Assembly (NCBI GenBank): GCA_002104905.1
Contig: MCFE01000386.1
Location: forward strand, 19,467 to 83,466
Source: Basidiobolus meristosporus CBS 931.73
Lineage: Eukaryota; Basidiobolomycota; Basidiobolomycetes; Basidiobolales; Basidiobolaceae
Length of the DNA: 64,000 nt
Direction of reading: 5' to 3'
Shown piece after piece: positions 1 through 10,900 of this stretch (positions are counted from its first letter, which is position 1; each line of letters begins with the position of its first letter). The position numbers were made by a program, and so were the translations under genes. The notes below the pieces were generated by a model, which had not been told where the DNA came from, ran no database searches, and saw only the letters and a list, made by a program, of their open reading frames with translations.

Positions 1-605
1 CAGAGTGTGTTGCGTTTCTGTTGCTAATGTGCAACTGTAGGGGTGTTTCATGACGGAGCTCAAATTAATGTTGACCGGTGTGGGAACAGGTTATTGCCAG
101 CAGAGCTTTTTATTCCAATGGGATCGACAGTGAGTTCAACATTGTAGATCAGTGGTTACCATCTTCAAACAGATATTACCTGCATGGGATAGTGGTTGAG
201 ACACTAACCAAGAATGTTTGTTACCGTCGTTGTTACCTTCGCCTTTCCTAAATGGGATAGCTCTGTTGTGTCTGGCAGTCACTGGTATACTTATATTGAC
301 TCTACACCCTCAAGTTATTATGAGCACTTCTTTTCTCTGTTATTCTTGCAAGCAATAGAAAAGCCAACATCATTCCTACCTTCGTGAATAGCTATAGAGT
401 AGCACGCTCTTCTTGCTGCGCCAGAATTAACGTGTTAGTGCACGAGCTTTACACTGCCTGGTAAGGCGCCTTACATCGAGCTTCCAAAGAAGTATTCTAA
501 AGCCTACAATAAGGTTTTCCCCTTTCAAACCTCCTACAGAGTGTCCAGCTTCAGGCGCCATGCCATATCTCAAGTTCAATAAAAACAATGTGGAGAATTC
601 TATAG
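1..605. other. 5' flank of the histidine kinase gene, no resolved gene
   Basis: No open frame here resembles a known protein. The coding frame of the downstream kinase opens just after a good acceptor (TTCTATAG, ending at 605), so one or more short 5' exons probably lie here. An ATG at 560 is in a different frame and reaches a stop soon after 630. A possible donor (GTAAGG, near 471) is present but I cannot prove the join. Confidence 0.4.
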
Positions 606-3600
606 TCCGAAAACGAAAGTACCGAGCTGGCCGTTGCTGAGCTGATCGAGTTGAAAGATTGGTCTAAAACTCCTCTAGGTCCGAAAGCAGGTTGGGGGGA
701 CCATCTCAAGTGGATTCTTAATCTAGTTCTCCACTCGCCCTTTCCAATGGCAGTTTACTATGGGAGTGAGCTCCTGCTATTCTATAACCAAGCTTGGATA
801 CCGGTTCTCGGGGATAAACACCCTGCAGGTAAAGTCATTGGTTTACAACATGGAAACCATATATTGACCCTCTTTGTATCAAAGCTTTTGGGGAACCCGG
901 TCACAAGATATGGTCAGAGGTTTGGTACGTTGTGGAACCTATGATTAGGAAAACCTACTTGACTGGGGAGACCACATACATGGATAATTATCTATTCATC
1001 TTGCAGCGCGCCAGTTACGAAGAGGAGGCTTGGTTTCGGTTTTCTCTTTCCCCGGTTTTTGATTCGAACGGAGGTATTGTTGGTGTGTTCAACACAGTAT
1101 ACGAACAAACACAGCAATTTATTGGTCATCGCCAGTTTACTGTGTTGAACGAAGTTGGAAAATTGACACGTGCTGCCCAGTCCCACCTAGAGGCATGCCA
1201 TTTGGTCATCTCAGCACTCAAAAGTCACAACGATGATGTACCCTGGTCCATGATATATTATCCTTATCGATCGAACAGTGTCTCTTCGTTGAGCCTTGTC
1301 TCCAGTAGCTTCGGGGAAGATATCAGCAGTAGTGGATTAGACCCCAGTGTTGTTCGAGATTTGACGAACGTAATCGAGGCAGACGTATGCTTAGATTACT
1401 GGCCCGGCGTCAAAGTCGCAAATTCCGGCGAAGCTGAGCTTACCAGGCTTCCGGGAAACACACGGGCGGTGTTTCTTCCTCTTTTCGTAACCCAGATTTC
1501 CGAAGGTCACTTGTTACCGGTGATGGTATGTGGACTCCGCCCGTTGCGGCCTCTGGACGACAATTATCAAGATTTCTTCTCTCACCTTGCTGCATATGTA
1601 ACTGCAGCGATAAAATCGGGGATAACATGCGAAGAGGAAAATAATCAGATCCAAAAGTTAGCCGAACTAAATCGATCCAAGACGGCATTCTTCCAAAATG
1701 TATCTCATGAACTTAGGACGCCATTGACGCTGATCCTAAGCCCTATGGAGCAGATATTGCGCGAGCAAACACTTCCACACAAAACCCACCAGAGCCTACT
1801 GATGATCCAGAGAAACAGCAGGCGATTGTTGAAGTTGGTCAACACGCTTCTCGAGTTCAGCAAAATCGAAGCAGGAAAGAGCACTGCGGTTTTTCAGAAA
1901 ACCCAAGTTTCACTGTTCACTCGGGAGTTGCTGGCATCGTTTGAGTCGACCGCGGAGACTCTGGGAATCAAATTTGTCATCGAGATTCCAAAGATCTTCC
2001 CCCAGCATCCCATCTACCTTGACCAGGATATGTGGGAGAAAATACTGTTTAACCTGGTTTCAAACGCGTTCAAGTTCACTAAAAACGGTACTGTGATGGT
2101 TAGACTACGGTTGGGCGTCCTTGGCACAGTCGACAGGCAACCCGTCGAAGCAATTCATTTGTCAGTAGCCGACACAGGGATAGGCATTTCGCAAGAAGAC
2201 ATGAAGCATTTGTTCGACCGCTTTTACTGTACCAGGAGCGTTGAAGCTCGGTCATACGAGGGAACTGGAATAGGGCTTGCTCTAGTCAAAGAGTTGGTTC
2301 AATTCCATTCCGGGATCATTGATGTCGAGTCGGAAGAGAGGGTTGGGACAACGTTCAACGTGTTTATTCCAACCGGGAAATCACACATTCCACCGGAATT
2401 TATCCTAGATGATAGCGGCACGTCATATGGAGTAAATGCCAAAAAAACCGCAACGCTTTTCATAGACGAAATGCAGCAATGGGCCTCCACCACTCAAAAG
2501 TCCCCATCTCCGGTTAAGCTAGACGCGGCTCCAAAAGGCCCATCTTCTACGCAAAAGTCATGTGTTCTTCTAGTGGACGATAACTGTGATATGCGGCAAT
2601 ACATACGCGCTTTGCTAGAGGATGAGTTTGAGGTATTGGTGACATCGAATGGGCTCGAGGCTCTGGATGTGATAGAATCCCGAATACCAGACCTAGTTTT
2701 GACAGGTAAGCGCACCACCATTAGTATAATTCTTGTTGAGCGGTTTCTGAATATTCTATCCATAGATGTGATGATGCCTCATTTGGATGGATTGGAGCTA
2801 TTAAAAGCGTTGAGAAAGGATCGTCGAACATCCACGATCCCAATCGTGTTTTTGTCTGCACGAGCAGGCACTGAGGCTTCCACAGAAGGCGTAGAGGCTG
2901 GAGCTGACGACTATCTTGTAAAACCGTTTTCTACTCAAGAACTACTTGCTCGTGTTCGTACCAATATCAAGTTGAACAAACTAAGACACGAGCTTCTCGT
3001 ACAGCAACAAATGCAAACAGAGTCCAAGCAAATGGTGATCAACATTTCAGGGAAAATCCGGGCTAGAATTGGCCTGGAGAGCATCCTGCAAGAGACGGCT
3101 AATGAAATCAGAGCAGCGTTAAATGCAGACGGAATATTGATTTGTCGTAGCTCAGGGGGCCAGCATGAGTTCATTGTCCATGCAGAAGCACGGTGCCCGA
3201 ACTCCAGGTTCCAGTCTTTCCTTGATCGAGCGTTCAGTTATGTCTCTGGACCAACGCTGGTCGAGTTCTTCAATGATGGCGGTTCGGTCGACCTGACTAA
3301 TCTGTTTCCATCGGATTTCTTCGAAGACTGCTGCTTTGTTGGAGTACCAATTATGCTGAATGATGAGCACTGGGGCTGGATTGCAGCACGTCAGAGACCT
3401 GGTCTTGCTTGGAATGATCAACAAAGCTCTCTGGTCGAACAGATAGCAACACAGGTCGCTCTAGCCATTTCCCATGACAAACTTGTCAGTGAAAGAATCT
3501 ATCAGGAGATCCAAATTGAGGCGGCAAATGCTGCCAATAGGGCGAAGAGCGTTATTCTTGCTAACACATCGCATGGTAAACTCTTATTTACTTGGAATCC

Positions 3601-5314
3601 TTCCACAACTGCTCATCATTAATTCTTAGAGATTCGTACGCCATTGAATGCGATCATCGGGCTGGTGAGTGCGTTTGAGGACACACAGCTGACGTTGGAG
3701 CAGAGAGAAATGCTGAAGATCATGCTTACTGCTAGTGGTGTATTGTTAAGGGTGGTTAACGATATTCTTGATATGGCTAAGCTGGAAGCTGGAAAAATCA
3801 AGCTCAAACCGATGGATTTTAACCTCCATGACTTGGTTCAGTCTACTGTGGATCTATTCTCGGAGCAAAAAGAACAGAAAAACCTCAAACTAACATTCAG
3901 CTGCGACCCAAGTGTGCCAAAGATGGTTGTGGGAGATTCAGCGCGTATCCAACAAGTGTTGATGAATCTTCTGGGCAACGCATTGAAATTTACGGATAAA
4001 GGCGAAGTCTCGATCTTCGTAGATGTGATGGATTCTCTGAAAGCCAGCCCTCCCGACTCCAACAAAGTGGCTCTTCGATTTCGGGTCACGGATACAGGTA
4101 TTGGTATTTCAAAGGAAGCCATAAACACGCATCTTTTCCGCTCCTTCCACCAAATCGATGGCTCCATGACTCGCAAATATGAGGGCGTGGGTCTTGGATT
4201 AGCCATCTGCAAGGAGCTGATTGAGATTGGGAATGGGGACATTGGCGTCGAGTCCACTCCTGGCGAAGGGTCTTCTTTCTGGTTTACCTGGCATTTCACT
4301 TTACCAGACTCTCCCCAAATTGTTAAGAGCCAATACCTGGACGCAATCCACACACAAAAATGTCTGACTATATGTGCGGGTGATGCCGAGGATAACTCCA
4401 TTGCAATGTTAATTCAAGATCTAGTGAGATCTCATACCCAAGCCAGAACGTATAGTGACGGCCTGGATGTTTTGAAACGGACACAGCCCTCATCCGACCC
4501 ATTTCAGTGTGTGTTTCTCAATGTACTGGGGAATGAGGTGCCTAACGCGCTTTTGGATAATGTATCCAAGCTGAAGGCTTTGGATCCATCGCTACGAGTC
4601 ATGGTCATATTCCCATTGTCATGTCTCCATTTGGCTCAGTCTGCTGTGAGCCATTTTGATGACACCGTTGTGGGAATGTCTATGCCAGTTACTAAATTTA
4701 AACTGACCTGCGCACTGCTCAACTTATATCAGATGAAATTAGACTTGGAGCCGAAGCCTAGGAAGGGTAATGAATCGCCAAAATGTGACAGGTTTCCAGT
4801 ATCGCCAACACAGGATCCATCGTCCGACAAATGCCCACATAAATCATTCCCGAAGAGGACCAGGAACCTATCTACCAGCCCAAGGAGGCAAAGCTCAGAA
4901 CTGGAGCCTGAGGACAACAATGCTTGCGCCAACGGAGATTTTATGATATTAGTGGTGGAAGACAATCCTGTCAACATGGAAGTGGTCCATAGACAACTGA
5001 AACGTCTTGGCTATCGATCAGCAGGAGCCAAAAACGGTTCAGAAGCTGTGGAAATGCTAAAAACCTCTGGAGACACATTTTCCCTGGTTTTAATGGACTG
5101 TGCAATGCCTGTCAAGGATGGATTCGAGGCCACAAGAGATGTCCGACAACTATTCAACACACCCGTCCGGGACATCCCGATTGTTGCACTGAGTGCCAGT
5201 TGTATTGATAGCATACAGCAAGAATGCATCACTTCAGGAATGAACGACTTTCTATCCAAACCGGTAAAACTTGGTGAGCTGAGCCAGATGCTTCAAAAAT
5301 GGCTGGCAAAATGA
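606..5314 (+). CDS. Dual hybrid histidine kinase (two kinase cores, three receiver-like domains)
   Basis: Two-component signalling kinase, probably cytosolic because no membrane segment is visible. Exons are 606-828, 885-2705, 2766-3575 and 3630-5314, with introns of 56, 60 and 54 nt. Order of domains: an N-terminal sensor region typical of fungal hybrid kinases (DWSKTPLGP start motif); HisKA with SHELRTPL (about 1700); HATPase with DTGIGIS and GTGIGLAL boxes; receiver 1 with DVMMPHLDG and K in LVKPF; a GAF-like segment (3050-3500); a second HisKA with SHEIRTPL spliced across the third intron; a second HATPase; a degenerate receiver (4350-4740) that lacks the acceptor Asp (FLNVLG); and receiver 3 with VVEDNP, MDCAMP and LSKPV. 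Kinases with two catalytic cores are known in some basidiomycetes and early-diverging fungi. The first exon and start codon are not resolved. The signal sensed is unknown; downstream partners would be an HPt protein and response regulators. Confidence 0.9.
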
Positions 5315-5326
5315 GGAGTGTAAACC

Positions 5327-5329
5327 ATA

Positions 5330-5363
<34 letters not shown>

Positions 5364-5372
5364 CATATATAC
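5327..5372. repeat. ATAC/AT microsatellite
   Basis: A run of tetranucleotide ATAC units followed by imperfect ATAT units, starting 13 nt after the kinase stop codon. It lies in the 3' untranslated region or just beyond. Confidence 0.9.
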
Positions 5373-6454
5373 ACATCGTGCTAGTGTTTATTTCCGTGTG
5401 TCGATATAATCAGAGATAGGTACGCCTCCAAAGCCTCCTCTTTGCTGTTGGTTATTCACACACATTCTGTAAATAGGATGAATAACAAATCTGTTATGAA
5501 GGAGTCTCTAGTCTGCTTCGCAAACCAATCGTACTAGACCATACTCATCCATAATTGCTAAACACAAACCAGTACAGATCAGCACCAATGGATCCTTGGC
5601 GATTCAGAATGTATAGGGGCAATAATAGGGGATTGTCATGGCAAGTGGTGATGTTCCACATTCGTTGAGAACATGGCGAAGGTTCACGTGTAAGGCAACA
5701 TGGGATACTACCGCAGAAGGTATTTACCGGATCATGCAGCAACAGACCAATGCACAGATTGTTTCACGAGTTAGCAAGCAACGCATCGATAGGATAAACC
5801 AACAGGGAAGATTGGCCTGGAAGAGACGGGCTTACTAATCAGCAGTAAACATCAAAGTGGACCATATATATTTAGTAAAGGGTTTCAAAGGCTACACAAG
5901 TTAAACCATGAATCAACGTTACTGATTTCCTTTCTGGAATGGCGAGTTGGCTAATCAGAAAGCTTAATGATGACCAATGGTTGGTTGCGTAATTTCGATG
6001 ACTATCCATCAATCAAGTCCTTCAGTCTAGACGAATAGTTGGTTATTAGAATCATCCACGCCCTTGGTAAACGCATGTTGCACAAAGCTTACTTTCTTCC
6101 ATTAAATCTTTGTTTGATTCTCGAATATATGTCATCCAGTCAGTGGCTGACGATAATTGGCTGCCCTGACGAGTTCTATCGATCATCTTGCTAGATTGAG
6201 AAAAGAGAACTTTTATATTTATTATGCTTTTGATTTTATCCTCGACTATACTATAAATGTGCTCTTTTTCTCGAGAAATTCTGGTTCGGAAACAAGCGTA
6301 AAGCTATAATTCTTCTTTCCTTTAAGCATATGTTCTTTATCCTGAACTTGTTATATTGTAAAGCCCCTTGTAAATCTTTCTAGTTTTTGCCCTCGAAACA
6401 CAGTATATTTTCACTGCTTCTTGTAAATTGTCCTTTAACTGCTACAGAAGCGTA
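5373..6454. other. AT-rich intergenic region with one doubtful short ORF
   Basis: There is an ATG-initiated 66-codon frame at 5638-5838 (+), ending in a basic stretch. It matches nothing I recognise and has no clear promoter. I treat it as unproven. The 600 nt before the next gene are AT-rich and may hold its promoter; an ACTATAAAT box lies near 6250, about 200 nt before the ATG. Confidence 0.4.
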
Positions 6455-7660
6455 ATGACCGCTAGTGTCCTAGGCCTAATTATAGCCGTGTCTATCTATG
6501 ATATCTTTATCCTCGTGACAGTTGGCCTTCTAATATACTACCGAAACGATCCTTTCTTTGCCCATCGTAACATACTCATAACAACTATCATTGGTCTAAC
6601 CTCGGCAGTCTTACTTCCTGTGGTCGTCTTCATCCCATACATTCCTTGTTGGCTATTCCTCTACCTAGTCAATCTTTTATTTCCTCTGATTTTCATCTGC
6701 TTTACCGGAAAGGTTATTCAGCTAACCTTTCTGTATTACTCTACCCAAGCCAAGCTCAGTCGTAGTGAGGATTACGCCTCAAGTGAGACCTCGCAGACCA
6801 TCCTGGCAAACCCTGGAGCAAATGTTTTCTATCGATACCAGCGCTATTTCAACAATTACGTATGGCTCACTTGGTGCGGGGTGGAGCTGACACTTTATCT
6901 TATTTTGATATCCATTATACTCTTCACTGCCCCCTCACTCCCAACAGACTTTTCTGATATCCAAACTATCGCTTTCTCGCCCACCCTCATATGCTACTCT
7001 TTTCATATTTTGATACAATGGCCAATATTTATTTGGTACCTGCGATATGTCAATGATGCTTTTCATATCCGATTCGGGCTGCTGCTAATGGAATTGATGG
7101 AGATTGTCAGTATTGTTGGGCTGATACTTCGCGTCACCATCGACTACATCAAGGAACACTGGGAGATCTACGCTATATATTGTGCCGTACGGATCATACT
7201 GGTTCACATTGCTGTCCTCGTAGTCCCTCTCTGCCGTCGTCCTCGGACACCCAAAGCCGTGGACCCGTTCCACCCATGCTATGATATCAGTTCCTTGCTG
7301 TCAATCATGAAAGATCCGGTGCTCTATGAAGATTTCAAGCAATTCGCGCTGCGTGTCTTTGCCGTAGAGAACACCTTATTTTACCGAAGGTGTATGGATT
7401 TGAAGGCGGCATCTAATTCAGTGATCACCAACAAGAAGGAAGTCTACAACATATACAATATATTCATTCGGCCCAATAGCGAGATGGAAATCAACATTAC
7501 CGAGGATGTCCAGGACCAAATTTCTTTCGCCTTGATGAAACCTCACCATGACGGATACCCAATGGATCTATTTGATCGAGCAATGAATCAAGTCCTTGAC
7601 ATCATCTATCATGACATCTTTCCAAGATATTTGGCATACAAAAACCGTCTGCCCGTTTAG
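6455..7660 (+). CDS. Seven-transmembrane RGS-domain protein
   Basis: Predicted regulator of heterotrimeric G-protein signalling at a membrane, 401 residues, intronless. I chose the ATG at 6455; the frame runs upstream to a TTG at 6428. Seven hydrophobic helices are visible at roughly residues 4-28, 38-58, 60-85, 138-162, 178-203, 213-232 and 243-264, followed by an RGS domain at about 275-400 (an FKQFALRVFAVENTLFY core, then a C-terminal helix pair). RGS domains accelerate GTP hydrolysis on G-alpha subunits. The layout of seven helices plus C-terminal RGS is that of plant RGS1 and a group of fungal proteins (for example Aspergillus GprK). It is not an ordinary GPCR because the RGS box is fused to the C-terminus. 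The ligand cannot be predicted. Confidence 0.85.
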   Translation: MTASVLGLIIAVSIYDIFILVTVGLLIYYRNDPFFAHRNILITTIIGLTSAVLLPVVVFIPYIPCWLFLYLVNLLFPLIFICFTGKVIQLTFLYYSTQAKLSRSEDYASSETSQTILANPGANVFYRYQRYFNNYVWLTWCGVELTLYLILISIILFTAPSLPTDFSDIQTIAFSPTLICYSFHILIQWPIFIWYLRYVNDAFHIRFGLLLMELMEIVSIVGLILRVTIDYIKEHWEIYAIYCAVRIILVHIAVLVVPLCRRPRTPKAVDPFHPCYDISSLLSIMKDPVLYEDFKQFALRVFAVENTLFYRRCMDLKAASNSVITNKKEVYNIYNIFIRPNSEMEINITEDVQDQISFALMKPHHDGYPMDLFDRAMNQVLDIIYHDIFPRYLAYKNRLPV

Positions 7661-7962
7661 TGAGGGCGGGCATGCAAAATCTCTCCATAGACAACTTGTA
7701 TTATTCCTAGCATATTAGAGGTATTGATGTGTTGAAGCGTTGTACATAATTAATCAGTGTGTAAATAAACCGACTCCAATGCATATTCAACTCAATCAAT
7801 GCACAAATTGCTTCGTGACTGCCCTCTACGAGATATTTGCGCCGCAATATTTACTGATTGAATGTTATTGGTTTCTTTGTTGATATTTTATTTTTCCTTT
7901 GAACCGTTTAACCTGTCGACTGTACTTCTTTCCATCAATATAGAATAAACACCTGAACACTC
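7661..7962. other. Intergenic region between the RGS gene and FANCD2
   Basis: AT-rich, no coding frame. It contains AATAAA-like signals around 7760 for the upstream gene. I see no TATA box close to the FANCD2 start. Confidence 0.5.
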
Positions 7963-10900
7963 ATGTTGGCTACGGAAGGAGGTATTCTACTATCTCGCCC
8001 CTGACCGCCCAAAACTCTGTCCACTAAAGCCTTGTCATCTTGCAGATCTCAAATCTTTCTTTGAACGTACAATAGAGAAGGCTGGGTTAAAGGTGGAGGA
8101 AGACTCCTTTACGCTAGGTACTTGTGAAATATGTACCCATTCTGAATGGACTAAACGATTTGCGTGCCTAACCCAAATGCTATACCTTAGCTGTGGAGCA
8201 GTCGTTATTCCGTAGAAATATACAACTAGAAATTCTCAAGGCGAACGCCAAAAATAACATTGTTGAGGAGTTTATACAGCAATTCGAAGTGTTTGTAGAT
8301 GACTTGAATACCCTCAAACTTTGCTTGCAACCTACTGCCATTGCCGGCTCCATTAAGGGAACATATACAACCGATAGCTTAGTTCGGATTCTGCTCAGTA
8401 TCGACTCTGTACAACCAGATTTATTGGATTTGCTCCTAGAAAAGCTGACCCATTTTATTTCCGCCGGGGACGACGCGTACGTAGATACATTCTGAGCCTA
8501 TATTCCAGCGAAATTTCAACTGATTACGTGTTACTAAGCGAGCTGGAGAGTTTCCCAAAATCAATCCTACATCAATTAAGGTGGTTAGATCACATAGTCG
8601 AGCCCGAAAGATTGACCGCCAAGATTATGGAGGTAGCTTGCTTGGAGCGCTGAACCATACAGAATACGTTGATTTAAAATCCATTCTAGATAATATCAAT
8701 TACTCCTATCGAGATCCAAAGGGAACTCATTGTAAATCTACCAGAAATAGTGAATGACTCTGAACATAAGGTTCGTTGATGTTTATATATAATACCAAAT
8801 AACCCATCAATACGCCGTTAACATAGAGAAAATAAAAGGTGGTTGTTGCTGAGCTACAAACTTTGATGGAGGAGAACGCAAATCTTATGGCCCCAATCCT
8901 GGATGCACTGTCTAATTTGAATCTGCAGAAAGAGTTATTGGTAGGGATGTGAATGTTTGTGCGCAAGGAGAATCTTATATTGAAACTGGGTTTCTCTAGG
9001 ATAACATACGAGAGCCCATAATAGATCGCTTGGAGTCGGCCGACCTGGACGACCTACCTATCATGATCAAATTCTTACTCCAATCAGTTGACGCTGACAA
9101 CGCTCAATACGTAGGCTTCCAAGATGTTGGCATTCTCAACCCATTAGCCCTGACATTTGTATCGTGTAGGTTATCGGGCGTATTCGATCCAAGTTGGATT
9201 TGAAATCGATCTATCGTTTACGCGACGACAAATTATTTTCTCAGAGTACTAGTTCGAAGGCGGCACAGAAGACAAAGAAGATACCAGAAACCTTGATTCT
9301 AGGTATTGCGCCAGCATCTACTTGCTCTACCTCACCACGATTGTAACCTTTCTGGTCAAGAATCCTTAAGATCAGGACTTCAATTCAACAAAATGCTCCG
9401 TGACGTCTGGCTCAAGGTTATCGGTGAAGTTGGTGATGAGCAGGACCACCAATTACTCGACTTTATTATATTGATCATCATGCACTCGTTAAAGAACATT
9501 AAGAAGAAGGCTGAAAGCATATTTCGCAAGAAAATCTCTTCCGGAGTTTTCTCGCTCTCTCTACTCGAAGAGACAATCATCAATCACCACGAGGCTTTGC
9601 GGGAATACTTTGGTTCGCTGCTGTCACTTGCAGAGGCTCAATTACGGGCTTGCCAAAACAATATGATCCTTGGCCGAGCTGCCAGCGTTATTTATGAAGC
9701 GTGCTTTCGAACCTTTGACTCGTACTACCGACAGGAAGTTATTGGCTCGCTGGTCACTCACATCGGGAGTGGAGCCTCCTGGGAAATTGACACTGCCCTT
9801 GACTGTTTACTGAATATCGTCACGACATGTGCCAAAGAAGCGGTCCCCTTTTCTATTTTTATCAAAGGGATCCTCGATTATCTTGACAACTTATCTATTA
9901 CCCAGATCAGAGTTTTGTTCAGTATTTTCAGCGCTTTAGCCTCGGAGGTAACTAATATTATTACTATCTATGATAACCACAAGACTAAGCAACCTTTCAC
10001 CAATCAGGGGCAGAAAAAAGGAGAAGACGGGATATTGAATGATCTCAACATTGTCATACGGAAGCAATTGTCGAGCTCCATCGAAAAATATCGGCAAATG
10101 GGTGTCGTAGGTGCCTTGGCGATTGTCAAGAAGATAGGTTCTAAAGATAGCGTAGCTTTACGAGCTGGAAGTAGTCGCATAGGTAGAGTTTTTTATTCGT
10201 ACCAGGCTGGATATTTTGGATTCTAAACCTTATGCCACTCCAAAGATGACGAGGTGCACATGTCTCAAGCCCTGAAAAACCCTCAGCTCCGCCAAGCAAT
10301 CGCCGTCATCGAGATGACCATGGAATCTTGCAAGAAATCATCGGTTAGTTCCCTCATAGTATAGTGTTGCTAGGAACACGCCATGCTGATCACTATTCAA
10401 GAGCTCTCTTGCGTTGGCTTACGATGAATTGTCGAACATCATTGAATCCAATATGCTGGATCCGCGCTTAACATATTGGATCAACGAAAATATTGCTTGT
10501 AACTTTGCGGATGTGTTTCTCTGTGAGAAGTCGGAAATCTATAGTTTGGAAGGCAATACGCTTCTCAACACATTGCCAACCGAAATCTGGATGGATATTG
10601 ATGGAGAGGTGTAAATCAAAAGATCTACGGAATTCATCTCACCGGTGCTAATTGTTATATTTGATAGAACTCTGCAGTTACTCTCAAAATATACCCCATG
10701 CTAAGTGGAACATGCTCTGTTGATGAAGACTACGCCTCAGCAACTGGAATTAGCAGTGGACTCCACACACAAAACTTCCTACGATATATGTGCTCACTGT
10801 TCAGGTTGATGCAGAATTGCACCAAAGCCTTGAACAATGGATCCCTAGATGATATTGATGCACTTCTAGGATGTGGATTAGCCATGTATTCCAAAGTGAA

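Noticed and set aside
5638-5838. 66-codon ORF after the histidine kinase
   Set aside because: Possible but not supported by homology, promoter or splice signals; competing frames of similar length overlap it.
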